Assembly: GCA_964399985.1 (NCBI GenBank)
Contig: CAYNRY010000001.1
Coordinates: 868,001 to 932,000, forward strand
Length of the DNA stretch: 64,000 bases
From: Micavibrio_B sp964399985
GTDB lineage: Bacteria > Pseudomonadota > Alphaproteobacteria > Micavibrionales > Micavibrionaceae
Direction: 5' to 3'
Shown piece by piece: positions 26,721 through 34,603 of the stretch; within the stretch, counting starts at the first letter, position 1; each line of letters opens with the position of its first letter. The notes beneath the pieces are model-generated. The model had not been told where the DNA came from. It was given only the letters and a program-made list of their open reading frames with translations, and made no database searches. Both the position numbers and the translations under genes were made by a program.

Positions 26721-27274
26721 TAGACCTTCATCACGTCTTTTTCTTTTTGTGCCAGAATTTCATCTACTTTTTTAATGAAACCGTCTGTCGCTTTCTGAAC
26801 TTCTTCGGACTGACGCTTCGCATCATCTTCAGAAATCGCTTTGTCTTTTTCGAGTTTTTTGATTGCATCCATGCCATCGCGGCGAATGTTGCGGATCGCA
26901 ACGCGCGCGGCCTCGGCATATTTACCGGCAACTTTAACAAGCTCCGTACGTCGTTCAGTCGACAGCTCCGGTACTGGCACGCGGATCATCGAGCCTTCCG
27001 CTTGTGGATTCAAACCCAAACCTGCATCGCGGATCGCTTTTTCAACTGCCTTGGTCTGGCTTTGGTCCCAAACCTGAACAGTCAATAAACGCGCTTCCGG
27101 TACACCGACAGTTGCCACCTGGTTCAGCGGCATTCTTGCGCCGTAGATATCGACTGTAACAGGGTCAAGCATGCCGGAGTTGGCGCGACCTGTGCGAAGA
27201 CCAGAATACTCCTTCTCAAGATTTTCCTGAGTGGATTGCATACGCTGTTTCATTTCACTGATATTGAAAGACAT
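26720..27274 (-). CDS. frr: Ribosome recycling factor (Frr)
   Basis: With EF-G it splits the post-termination ribosome. The 184-residue protein has the standard two-domain form: LRTGRANSGMLDPVTVDIYG at about residues 26-45, the NPQAEGSMIRVPVPELSTERR segment (about 93-113), and the long C-terminal helices with RNIRRDGMDAIKKLEKDK. AGAGGAT lies just upstream of the ATG as a good ribosome-binding site. It follows pyrH by 16 bases and overlaps uppS by one base. The pyrH-frr-uppS-cdsA order is nearly universal. Confidence 0.98.
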   Translation of the reverse strand: MSFNISEMKQRMQSTQENLEKEYSGLRTGRANSGMLDPVTVDIYGARMPLNQVATVGVPEARLLTVQVWDQSQTKAVEKAIRDAGLGLNPQAEGSMIRVPVPELSTERRTELVKVAGKYAEAARVAIRNIRRDGMDAIKKLEKDKAISEDDAKRQSEEVQKATDGFIKKVDEILAQKEKDVMKV

Positions 27275-27290
27275 TTTATCCTCTTAACTA

Positions 27291-28040
27291 TTAAGCTTTA
27301 TCGCTGACGATGGTGAATTCGCCTTGACCTTGCATGACCTTGGCAAAATTGCCTTTCTCCCGGATCGAAAAAACCATGACAGGAATTTTATTTTCACGCG
27401 CCAGCGACACCGCCGTTGCATCCATGACTTTCAAATCCTTAGTCAGGATATCCATATAGGTCACATGATCATATTTTGTAGCGGCAGGATCTTTGAACGG
27501 GTCGGCAGTGTAGATACCGTTGACCTTGGTTCCCTTTGCAATCAGGTCACAATTCATTTCTGAAGCGCGAAGCGAGGCGCCTGTGTCCGACGTGAAATAT
27601 GGATTACCTGTGCCGGCAGCAAAGATAACCACGCGGCCTTTTTCGAGGTGGCGCATCGCTTTGCGGCGAATATAAGGTTCGCAGACCTGATCCATCTGGA
27701 TTGCAGATTGAACGCGGGTTTTAACGCCAATCTTTTCCAAAGCATTTTGCAGGCAAAGCGCATTGATGACAATGCCGAGCATGCCCATATGATCAGCGGT
27801 CGTTCTGTCCATGCCAGACGAAGCGCCGGATACGCCGCGGAAAATATTTCCCGCGCCAACGACGATACAAACCTGAATGCCCATATCGATGGCTTCTTTA
27901 ACATCATCGGCAATGCGGGCGACTGTATCTGGATCGAGACCGAACTCCTTCGTGCCCATCAACGCTTCGCCTGATATTTTTAGTAGAACGCGTTTGTATT
28001 TTGCTTCGGTTGCAGGTTTCAGGGCTGGTTGTGCAGACAT
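27291..28040 (-). CDS. pyrH: UMP kinase (PyrH)
   Basis: Phosphorylates UMP to UDP; a hexameric cytoplasmic amino-acid-kinase-family enzyme. The 249 residues begin with a short variable extension, then VLLKISGEALMG, VVGAGNIFRG with the nucleotide loop, TADHMGMLGIVINAL, FAAGTGNPYFTSDTGASLRA and the C-terminal MDATAVSLARENKIPVMVFS. GAGG precedes the ATG by eight bases. It is separated from tsf by a true terminator and a second hairpin, so it may depend on read-through or on a promoter I cannot identify. Confidence 0.97.
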   Translation of the reverse strand: MSAQPALKPATEAKYKRVLLKISGEALMGTKEFGLDPDTVARIADDVKEAIDMGIQVCIVVGAGNIFRGVSGASSGMDRTTADHMGMLGIVINALCLQNALEKIGVKTRVQSAIQMDQVCEPYIRRKAMRHLEKGRVVIFAAGTGNPYFTSDTGASLRASEMNCDLIAKGTKVNGIYTADPFKDPAATKYDHVTYMDILTKDLKVMDATAVSLARENKIPVMVFSIREKGNFAKVMQGQGEFTIVSDKA

Positions 28041-28077
28041 ATAAGGACCTCTCGCCAGTTACTTTAATGACATGATA

Positions 28078-28098
28078 AATCCCGCGCAAGGCGGGATT
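28078..28098. repeat. Stem-loop between tsf and pyrH
   Basis: AATCCCGC at 28078-28085 pairs perfectly with GCGGGATT at 28091-28098 around a five-base loop. It has no T-run. The sequence resembles one arm of the larger palindrome at 57709-57775 (ATTCCCGC...GCGGGAAT), so it may be a short relic of the same repeat family. It sits between the tsf terminator and the pyrH ribosome-binding site. Confidence 0.6.
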
Positions 28099-28102
28099 CA
28101 GT

Positions 28103-28128
28103 AAAAAGCCCCTCTTTCAGGGGCTTTT
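28103..28128 (-). terminator. Rho-independent terminator after tsf
   Basis: On the minus strand AAAAGCCCCT (28128-28119) pairs with AGGGGCTTTT (28113-28104) around a five-base loop, giving a perfect 10-base stem ending in a run of five T. It begins about six bases after the tsf stop. It should end part of the rpsB-tsf transcript before pyrH. Confidence 0.88.
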
Positions 28129-28133
28129 CAAAA

Positions 28134-29069
28134 TTAAGCGTTCGCCGAAGCTTTCGTGGCTTCAACTTCAGCTGCGAAATCTGTTTCTTCTTTTTCGATA
28201 CCTTCGCCAAGAACGTAAGATACGAAACCGGTGAGCTTGACAGGCGCGCCTGCGTCTTTACCGGCTTTCTCAAGAAGAGCGGCAATTTTGGTTTCGCCGT
28301 CCATGATGAAAGTTTGCTCAAGAAGAACGACCTCTTCGAAATATTTGCGCATACGGCCTTCAAGCATTTTCTCGATGATGTCATCAGGCTTGCCGGAAGC
28401 TTTTGCTGTATCGCGGTGGATCGCTTTTTCACGCTCGACCGTTTTTGGGTCCATTGCTGAAACATCCAGAGCTTCTGGTTTTGCTGCAGCGATATGCATC
28501 GCCAATTGCTTACCCAGAGCTTGCAGAGTTTCTTGTGAAGCTGTCGATTCAAGAGCGACGACGACACCGATCTTGCCAAGGTTTGGTGCGACAGCATTGT
28601 GAACGTAAGTTGCAACGACGCCTTCGGAAACCGACAGGTTTGTCGAACGGCGCAGACTCATATTCTCACCGATTTGAGCGATCAAATCCGTCAGCGTGTC
28701 TTTCGTATTTTTGCCGGAGCCGTAGGCTGCATTGGCAACGCCTTCGATGTCTTTTTCTTTAAGCGCGATTTGTGACGCCTGCTTGACGAATCCCTGGAAG
28801 ATTTCGTTACGGGCAACGAAGTCCGTTTCAGAGTTCACTTCGATTAAGCTTGCGGATTTGCCGTCAGCTGCGGATGCAATGCCGACCAAGCCTTCAGCCG
28901 CAACGCGACCGGATTTTTTTGCCGCTTTCGCAAGGCCTTTCTTGCGTAGCCAGTCCATGGATGCTTCCATATCGCCGTTGTTTTCAACGAGAGCACCTTT
29001 AGCGTCCATCATACCGGCGCCGCTTTTTTCGCGTAGTTCTTTTACCATCGCTGCTGTGATATCAGCCAT
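28134..29069 (-). CDS. tsf: Elongation factor Ts (Tsf)
   Basis: Nucleotide exchange factor for EF-Tu. The 311 residues start with the UBA-like helical domain (ITAAMVKELREKSGAGMMDA) and continue with LRKKGLAKAAKKSGR, the most conserved NSETDFVARNEIFQGF, and two dimerisation subdomains; the C-terminus is Glu/Ala rich. The ATG has an AAAGGA ribosome-binding site. It lies 60 bases after rpsB, separated by a GC-rich hairpin, and is followed by an intrinsic terminator. Frame-shifted open frames inside it (for example 28064-28615) are shadows. Confidence 0.98.
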   Translation of the reverse strand: MADITAAMVKELREKSGAGMMDAKGALVENNGDMEASMDWLRKKGLAKAAKKSGRVAAEGLVGIASAADGKSASLIEVNSETDFVARNEIFQGFVKQASQIALKEKDIEGVANAAYGSGKNTKDTLTDLIAQIGENMSLRRSTNLSVSEGVVATYVHNAVAPNLGKIGVVVALESTASQETLQALGKQLAMHIAAAKPEALDVSAMDPKTVEREKAIHRDTAKASGKPDDIIEKMLEGRMRKYFEEVVLLEQTFIMDGETKIAALLEKAGKDAGAPVKLTGFVSYVLGEGIEKEETDFAAEVEATKASANA

Positions 29070-29100
29070 TTTTATATTCCTTTTATTGAGAGTTAATGGA

Positions 29101-29118
29101 TCCCCGCTTCCGCGGGGA
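29101..29118 (-). other. GC-rich stem-loop between rpsB and tsf
   Basis: TCCCCGC (29118-29112 on the minus strand) and GCGGGGA (29107-29101) form a perfect seven-base stem with a GGAA tetraloop of the stable GNRA type. No T-run follows, so it is more likely an RNA-processing or message-stabilising hairpin, or a repeat relic, than a terminator. It lies 32 bases before the tsf start. Confidence 0.6.
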
Positions 29119-29129
29119 AAACATAAAGA

Positions 29130-29924
29130 CTATGCGTTTGCTGCCGCTTTTACTTCGGCGTCGGATTCATTCGCTGCTGCCGGCAATTCGACTTTAACAT
29201 CAACTGCTGCGCCAGCGTCTTTACCGGAGCGGGACATTTCAGCGCTGATACCATCAAGGATCGCGGAAGAAACGAGGTCGCAATAAATTTCGATAGCGCG
29301 CAAAGCATCATCATTACCCGGGACAGGGAAATCGATGTTATCTGGGCTCGAGTTGCTGTCGAGGATCGCGATAACCGGAATGCCGAGTTTCTTGGCTTCG
29401 AGAATGGCAAGGTCTTCCTTGTTCGTATCGATAACGAAAAGAGCGTCAGGTTGACCGCCCATATCTTTAATCCCGCCGATAGCTTTTTCAAGCTTTTCAC
29501 GCTCGCGCATCATCATCAGGATTTCTTTTTTCTTATAGCCCGGATTTTCCATCGACAGAATGCCGTCGAGTTCTTTCAAACGAGCAATCGAACCGGAAAT
29601 TGTTTTCCAGTTTGTCAGCATGCCGCCGAGCCAGCGGTGATTGACGTAGTATTGGCCACAGCGTTTCGCGGATTCTTTTACTTTTTCCTGAGCCTGGCGT
29701 TTTGTACCGACGAACAGGATGCGGCCACGATTAGCGGCAACTTCGCGAACGGCTTGCAGAGCTTGCTCAAGCATTGGAACTGTTTGTTGAAGATCGAGGA
29801 TGTGAACGCCGTTACGTACGCCGAAGATAAACGGGCGCATTTTAGGGTTCCAGCGACGTGTGTGGTGACCAAAGTGAACGCCTGCTTCAAGAAGTTGGCG
29901 CATAGAGAATTCTGGCATAGACAT
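29130..29924 (-). CDS. rpsB: 30S ribosomal protein S2 (RpsB)
   Basis: Small-subunit ribosomal protein. The 264 residues carry the family stretches MRQLLEAGVHFGHHTRRWNP, FIFGVRNGVHILDLQQT, GTKRQAQEKVKESAKRCGQY, WLGGMLTNWKTI and NKEDLAILEAKKLGIPVIAI. The C-terminal tail is Ala/Glu rich and variable. AAGGAA stands seven bases before the first ATG. The gene starts the rpsB-to-lpxB minus-strand cluster and has a good promoter about 125 bases upstream with a leader that can fold by long-range pairing. Confidence 0.98.
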   Translation of the reverse strand: MSMPEFSMRQLLEAGVHFGHHTRRWNPKMRPFIFGVRNGVHILDLQQTVPMLEQALQAVREVAANRGRILFVGTKRQAQEKVKESAKRCGQYYVNHRWLGGMLTNWKTISGSIARLKELDGILSMENPGYKKKEILMMMREREKLEKAIGGIKDMGGQPDALFVIDTNKEDLAILEAKKLGIPVIAILDSNSSPDNIDFPVPGNDDALRAIEIYCDLVSSAILDGISAEMSRSGKDAGAAVDVKVELPAAANESDAEVKAAANA

Positions 29925-30043
29925 ATAAATATTCCTTTCGTCCGGTTGAGCCTCTACAGGATAATCGCCCTTTTTGGTTATTGGGGTGACCGGTCAGGCA
30001 CTGGAAACTCTCGAATCCGGAACCTTGTCCTGTATGTGAATTT
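29925..30043 (-). promoter_or_regulatory. Untranslated leader of rpsB with long-range pairing
   Basis: Between the promoter at 30050-30079 and the rpsB start lie about 119 bases without a gene. TACAGGA (minus strand, 30034-30028) can pair perfectly with TCCTGTA (29961-29955) around a 66-base interior that includes the 10-base palindrome TGACCGGTCA (29987-29996). S2 is known to repress its own message through a 5' leader in enterobacteria, so this could be an autoregulatory element; that function is inferred. Confidence 0.45.
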
Positions 30044-30049
30044 GGGTGG

Positions 30050-30079
30050 GTTATAAGGGTTTTAGACGGTAATTGTCAA
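30050..30079 (-). promoter_or_regulatory. Sigma70 promoter of rpsB-tsf
   Basis: On the minus strand a perfect -35 box TTGACA (30079-30074) is followed after 18 bases by TATAAC (30055-30050); read as TTATAA the spacing is 17. Transcription would start near 30043. This is the best-matching promoter I found in the window and fits a highly expressed ribosomal protein gene. Only five bases separate its -35 box from the stop of the gene at 30085-30387. Confidence 0.75.
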
Positions 30080-30084
30080 GGAAG

Positions 30085-30387
30085 TTAATTCTTAGGACCT
30101 GTAGCCAAATGATAAGCAAAAACTCCCGCTTTTCCGACAAGCCCAACTGTTACTTCCATCGGCACATATAGTGCAGAAGTCATAGCAACATCAGCTTTGT
30201 AAGATGCATATCGATAGGCAATTTGCATAGAAGATATAAAAGAAATGTCTGAAAGAACCGGCTTCTGCATTAAATCATGTTTAGAGATAGCTTTAGCTTT
30301 CCAAATGCCTTCTCTGACAAAATCCGATATTCCTTCACCGCTATTAGCTTTGGCGAGAGCAAATTTATAATTTTCTTTTAAGCCCAT
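30085..30387 (-). CDS. Hypothetical protein, about 100 residues
   Basis: I do not recognise this protein. The frame is open from 30402, but CAGGA stands seven bases before the ATG at 30387, so the product probably starts MGLKENYKFALAK and has 100 residues. The N-terminal half is charged; the C-terminal part has a moderately hydrophobic stretch (MTSALYVPMEVTVGLVGKAG, about residues 68-87) that could be a single membrane helix. There is no signal peptide. It lies between dnaE and rpsB on the same strand, 55 bases after dnaE, and its stop nearly touches the rpsB promoter. Ribosome-binding site and compact placement support a real gene. Confidence 0.6.
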   Translation of the reverse strand: MGLKENYKFALAKANSGEGISDFVREGIWKAKAISKHDLMQKPVLSDISFISSMQIAYRYASYKADVAMTSALYVPMEVTVGLVGKAGVFAYHLATGPKN

Positions 30388-30442
30388 TATAGATTCCTGC
30401 ATAAACTGGAAAAATAATACGATAAATTATACATTATGTCAA

Positions 30443-33400
30443 TTATAATTCCTGTACCTTTTTAATTCCTTTAGTCTGGAAAAGCACGTTTTTTGTATCC
30501 GGGCTGACATTATAAAAGCCCGGAAGGCGGATTTGAATGTCTTTGCCTTGGGTAGTTAGAGTAATTAAAACTTTGGCTCCGCCTTTTTTCTCGTTATCGA
30601 GACGGGCTTTCAGGATATCCAACGCTTCCGCTTTATCTACTGTAATTTCTATTTCACGGACTTTATCGGCCAGTGACTCTTCCAAAGGCTTGACGTCCTG
30701 AACCGTCATCCGCAAAGCGTCTTCACGAATTTCGGCATCAACGGTCATTAATAAGCCCTTGCCTTCTTCCAAGAATTGACGCGTGCGGGCGAGGGTTTCG
30801 GAGAACAGCGCGACTTCATAAACACCCGTGCTGTCAGACATGGTAAGAAAGGCAAATTTATTACCGCTCTTGGCAGATATTTTTTCGACCTTCTTGATAA
30901 GGACGCCCGCCATTTGCATCCGCGCAATCGGTTTACCCTGAAGATGGCCTTCTATCTCAGCATAGGAAATCATGCCGAGGCGTTCAAGCTGCCGCGCTTT
31001 ACTGTCGAGCGGGTGCGCGGAGAGATAAAAGCCCAGAGCGTCGAATTCATGCGCCAGTTTATCGAGAGGTCCCCATTCCGGAATATCGGGCAGATGCTGC
31101 TGTGCCAGATCGCTGGCAACCGTTTGCTCCATGGCAAACATGCTGGCTTGCGATGAATTGCGCTCATTCGCCAAAGCCTGCGCGTAATGGATCAGTTTCT
31201 CCGCGCCTTCGAATAATTGTGCGCGACTCGGGTGAATGGATTCAAACGCGCCCGCCGCCGCCAGATTTTGAAATTGTTTTTTATTGATGTTCTTTGGGTC
31301 GATGCGCTTGAGGAAATCTTCCAGCGATTTATACGGCCCGTTTTTCTCTCGCTCGGCAATAATATTGGCAATAGCATTTTCGCCGACACCTTTGATCGCG
31401 GCCAGAGCATAGCGCACCGCATCCCCCTCAACCGCAAATGTTACGAAAGATTTATTGATGTCAGGAAGCAGGAGTTTCAGTTCCATGCGATCCATCGCCT
31501 GACGGAAAATAGCCAGCTTGTCCGTATTGCCCATATCGAGCGTCATCGACGCAGCAAAAAACTCCAGCGGGTGATTGGCTTTCAGCCATGCCGTTTGATA
31601 GGCAATCAGCGCATAAGCGGCGGCGTGAGATTTGTTAAAACCATAGCCTGCAAATTTTTCGATCTGTTCGAAAATAATTTCCGCGCGTTCAGGTTTGACA
31701 TCAGAGAATTTTCCTGCGCCTTCGACGAACAAGGCTTTTTGCGCATCCATCTCGGCCTTGATTTTTTTACCCATGGCGCGGCGAAGTAAATCCGCACCGC
31801 CGAGCGTGTAGCCCGCGAGTAACTGCGCAGCCTGCATGACCTGTTCTTGATAAACCATGATGCCGTAGGTTTCCTCCAGCATCGGCTGAAGTTTCGGATG
31901 CAGGTAGTCGGGTTCGGCCTTGCCGTCCTTGACGAGGCAATATTGGGGAATATTATCCATCGGACCCGGACGATACAAAGACACGAGAGCGATAATATCT
32001 TCGAGCCTGTCCGGGTGCATTTTACGCAGCGTGTCGCGCATGCCCGAACTTTCAAGCTGGAACACGCCGGTACTTTCAGCGCGGGCGATCATCTCATAAG
32101 ATGGCGCATCATCAATCGGGATTTGTAAAATCTCGACATCGACACCCTTGTCCTTAATCAACTCAACCGCTTTTTGAATGACAGTGAGCGTTTTCAAACC
32201 AAGAAAGTCGAATTTGACGAGCCCTGTCGATTCAACATATTTCATGTTGAATTGCGTCGCTGGAATGGAGGAATTCGGATCACGATATAAAGGTGACAAT
32301 TCCTGCAAAGGCCTGTCACCGATAACGATACCTGCCGCATGGGTCGAGGCATGGCGATAGAGCCCCTCAAGCTGAAGCGCAATCGTCAGCAAACGATCAA
32401 CCGTATCATCGTCGCGCATGGCGCGGAAATCAGCATCATTGGCGAGCGCTTCGGCAAGCGTGACCGGATTGGCTGGATTGTTCGGGATCATCTTGGAAAT
32501 GCGATCAACCTGACCGTATGGGATTTGCAGCACGCGTCCGACATCGCGGACAACGGCGCGCGCTTTTAACTGACCGAAGGTGATAATCTGCGCGACGCGG
32601 TCATAGCCGTAGCGTTGCTGTACATAGGCGATGACTTCGTCGCGGCGATCTTGGCAAAAATCCACGTCGAAATCCGGCATGGATACACGTTCGGGATTTA
32701 AGAAGCGCTCGAAGAGAAGTCCGAATTTAAGCGGGTCCAAATCCGTAATGGATAGCGCCCATGCAACAACGGAACCTGCACCCGATCCCCTGCCCGGTCC
32801 AACCGGAATATTGTGATCTTTCGCCCATTTGATAAAGTCGGAAACTATAAGAAAGTACCCGATAAACCCCATATTGATAATGGTATTAAGCTCGAACTCG
32901 AGACGGTCCTGATAAGGCTTTGCGACTTCTTTCTTTTCGGCTTCCGACATCTCGGGCGTAAAGACGAAATTTTCGAGGCGATACTGAAGTCCCGCTTTGG
33001 TCTGGAACTTAATTTCATCCAATTCAGAGCGTCCGCTGTCGCTCTCGAATGGTGGCAGGATAGGCTTTACCGTTTTCAGGAAAAAGTGACAACGCTTTGC
33101 GATCACGACCGTATTGGCAATCGCTTCGGGAATATCCTCGAAAAGATCGATCATGTCGTCAGCTGATTTAAAGTAATGCTCCTTCGTTACGCGGCGACGA
33201 TTGTCTTCGGTAACGTAACGACCTTCAGCGATACAGAGCAACGCATCATGCGCGCCATAAAAACTCTCATCGGGAAAATAACAATCATTGGTTGCCACCA
33301 AGGGAATGTCGAATTTATACGCCAGCTCGATGGCATCGTTCTCAATCGCATCTTCATCACGCTGGCCATGACGTTGCAGCTCCATGTAAAAACGATCGCC

Positions 33401-33871
33401 GAAAATATTTTTTAATTTGGTTGCAAAATTTTCAGCTTCCTCGATACGGCGTCCAAGCAGGGCATGGCCGATAGGCCCTTTCAAGGCGCCGGACAGGCAA
33501 ATCAATCCGTCGGATTTTGCCTCAAGATCAACCCATTCGATCACCGGTTTGCGACTGCCGTCGCCTTCAATATAGGCCTTCGATATGAGCGCAGAGAGGT
33601 TTTTATATCCGGCTTCGGATTGGACCAGTAAAACGATCTGGCAATCTTCTGTGCCGATATTGACCTGGCAGCCCAGGATCGGCTGGATGCCAGCCTTGGC
33701 CGCCTCAAGCGAAAATTCCATCGCGCCGAATAAATTCGACGTGTCGGTAATCGCCACTGCTGGCATTTTCAGTTTATACGTCTTCTTGATCAGGTCTTTG
33801 ACCTGCAAAGCACCTTCCGCCAGTGAATAGGCAGAATGGACATGAAGATGTACGAATTGAGTATCGGGCAT
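30443..33871 (-). CDS. dnaE: DNA polymerase III alpha subunit (DnaE)
   Basis: Catalytic subunit of the replicative polymerase. The 1142 residues show an N-terminal PHP domain (HLHVHSAYSLAEGALQ at residues 8-23), the polymerase core with GRGSGAGSVVAWALSITDLDP, the catalytic Asp pair in MPDFDVDFCQDRRDEV (about residue 405), TFGQLKARAVVRDVGRV, the finger region GPMDNIPQYC and YGIMVYQEQVMQAAQLLAGY, a helix-hairpin-helix region and the C-terminal OB fold. It is the DnaE1 type, not the shorter error-prone DnaE2. In alphaproteobacteria lolC-lolD-dnaE is a common order; here dnaE follows lolD by 51 bases. No intein or frameshift is visible. Confidence 0.98.
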   Translation of the reverse strand: MPDTQFVHLHVHSAYSLAEGALQVKDLIKKTYKLKMPAVAITDTSNLFGAMEFSLEAAKAGIQPILGCQVNIGTEDCQIVLLVQSEAGYKNLSALISKAYIEGDGSRKPVIEWVDLEAKSDGLICLSGALKGPIGHALLGRRIEEAENFATKLKNIFGDRFYMELQRHGQRDEDAIENDAIELAYKFDIPLVATNDCYFPDESFYGAHDALLCIAEGRYVTEDNRRRVTKEHYFKSADDMIDLFEDIPEAIANTVVIAKRCHFFLKTVKPILPPFESDSGRSELDEIKFQTKAGLQYRLENFVFTPEMSEAEKKEVAKPYQDRLEFELNTIINMGFIGYFLIVSDFIKWAKDHNIPVGPGRGSGAGSVVAWALSITDLDPLKFGLLFERFLNPERVSMPDFDVDFCQDRRDEVIAYVQQRYGYDRVAQIITFGQLKARAVVRDVGRVLQIPYGQVDRISKMIPNNPANPVTLAEALANDADFRAMRDDDTVDRLLTIALQLEGLYRHASTHAAGIVIGDRPLQELSPLYRDPNSSIPATQFNMKYVESTGLVKFDFLGLKTLTVIQKAVELIKDKGVDVEILQIPIDDAPSYEMIARAESTGVFQLESSGMRDTLRKMHPDRLEDIIALVSLYRPGPMDNIPQYCLVKDGKAEPDYLHPKLQPMLEETYGIMVYQEQVMQAAQLLAGYTLGGADLLRRAMGKKIKAEMDAQKALFVEGAGKFSDVKPERAEIIFEQIEKFAGYGFNKSHAAAYALIAYQTAWLKANHPLEFFAASMTLDMGNTDKLAIFRQAMDRMELKLLLPDINKSFVTFAVEGDAVRYALAAIKGVGENAIANIIAEREKNGPYKSLEDFLKRIDPKNINKKQFQNLAAAGAFESIHPSRAQLFEGAEKLIHYAQALANERNSSQASMFAMEQTVASDLAQQHLPDIPEWGPLDKLAHEFDALGFYLSAHPLDSKARQLERLGMISYAEIEGHLQGKPIARMQMAGVLIKKVEKISAKSGNKFAFLTMSDSTGVYEVALFSETLARTRQFLEEGKGLLMTVDAEIREDALRMTVQDVKPLEESLADKVREIEITVDKAEALDILKARLDNEKKGGAKVLITLTTQGKDIQIRLPGFYNVSPDTKNVLFQTKGIKKVQEL

Positions 33872-33922
33872 AGGATCAGTTTAGAGAATTAAGAGCCGTA
33901 AGAGCAAGGAAAGAAAAAGCTT

Positions 33923-34603
33923 TTACAGGCTTTTCAACTCTCCGCCCTTGATCTCCAGAATGCGATCCATGCGCTTTGCCAGCTCCATGTTATGGGTCGC
34001 AATAATCGCGCCAATACCTTTTTCGCGGGTACGCTTGATCAGCATTTCAAAAACCTCATCCGATGTTTTCGGATCAAGGTTTCCTGTCGGCTCATCCGCC
34101 ATCAGGATTTTTGGATCGTTGGCCAGAGCGCGGGCAATCGCCACGCGCTGTTGTTCTCCACCGGACAAACGCGCCGGACGATGATCGTAGCGATGCGACA
34201 AACCCATTTGGTCGAGCATGGCGCGGCCATGTGCTTCGGCGTCTTTTTTAGTTACTTCCTTGATCATTTGCGGAATCACGACATTTTCTAAAGCCGAAAA
34301 TTCCGGCTGCAGATAGTGAAATTGGTACACAAAGCCTAGATAATTGCGGCGCAGTCGCGTGCGCTTGTCATCATTCAAATCCGACACATCATGGCCGTTG
34401 ACGAATATTTTCCCCGTCGTCGGTTTATCGAGAAGGCCGATCATTTGCAGCAAAGTCGATTTACCCGCACCCGATGATCCTACAAGAGCGACGATCTCGC
34501 CGCTTCTAATCTGCAGATTTATATCGTGCAAGATCTGCAAATCTTCATCGCCCTGATGATAAGTTTTACCGAGATTTTGTGTTTCAAGAAGAATTTTACT
34601 CAT
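33923..34603 (-). CDS. lolD: Lipoprotein-releasing ABC transporter ATPase (LolD)
   Basis: ATPase of the system that extracts outer-membrane lipoproteins from the inner membrane for LolA. The 226 residues contain Walker A GSSGAGKSTLLQ (about residues 42-53), the Q-loop QFHYLQPEFSALENV typical of the LolD/MacB group, the signature LSGGEQQRVAIARAL, Walker B ILMADEPTGNLDP and the switch His in IIATHNMELA. Its start overlaps the end of the permease gene by eight bases, so both subunits are translated together. Confidence 0.95.
   Translation of the reverse strand: MSKILLETQNLGKTYHQGDEDLQILHDINLQIRSGEIVALVGSSGAGKSTLLQMIGLLDKPTTGKIFVNGHDVSDLNDDKRTRLRRNYLGFVYQFHYLQPEFSALENVVIPQMIKEVTKKDAEAHGRAMLDQMGLSHRYDHRPARLSGGEQQRVAIARALANDPKILMADEPTGNLDPKTSDEVFEMLIKRTREKGIGAIIATHNMELAKRMDRILEIKGGELKSL

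Noticed and set aside
28064..28615. 183-codon frame overlapping tsf
   Set aside because: Frame-shifted reading of tsf that would also run through the terminator; no motif.
29451..30056. 201-codon plus-strand frame opposite rpsB and its leader
   Set aside because: Antisense to rpsB, runs across the rpsB promoter, and shows no family features.
31217..31789. 190-codon plus-strand frame opposite dnaE
   Set aside because: Antisense shadow; dnaE is complete on the minus strand.
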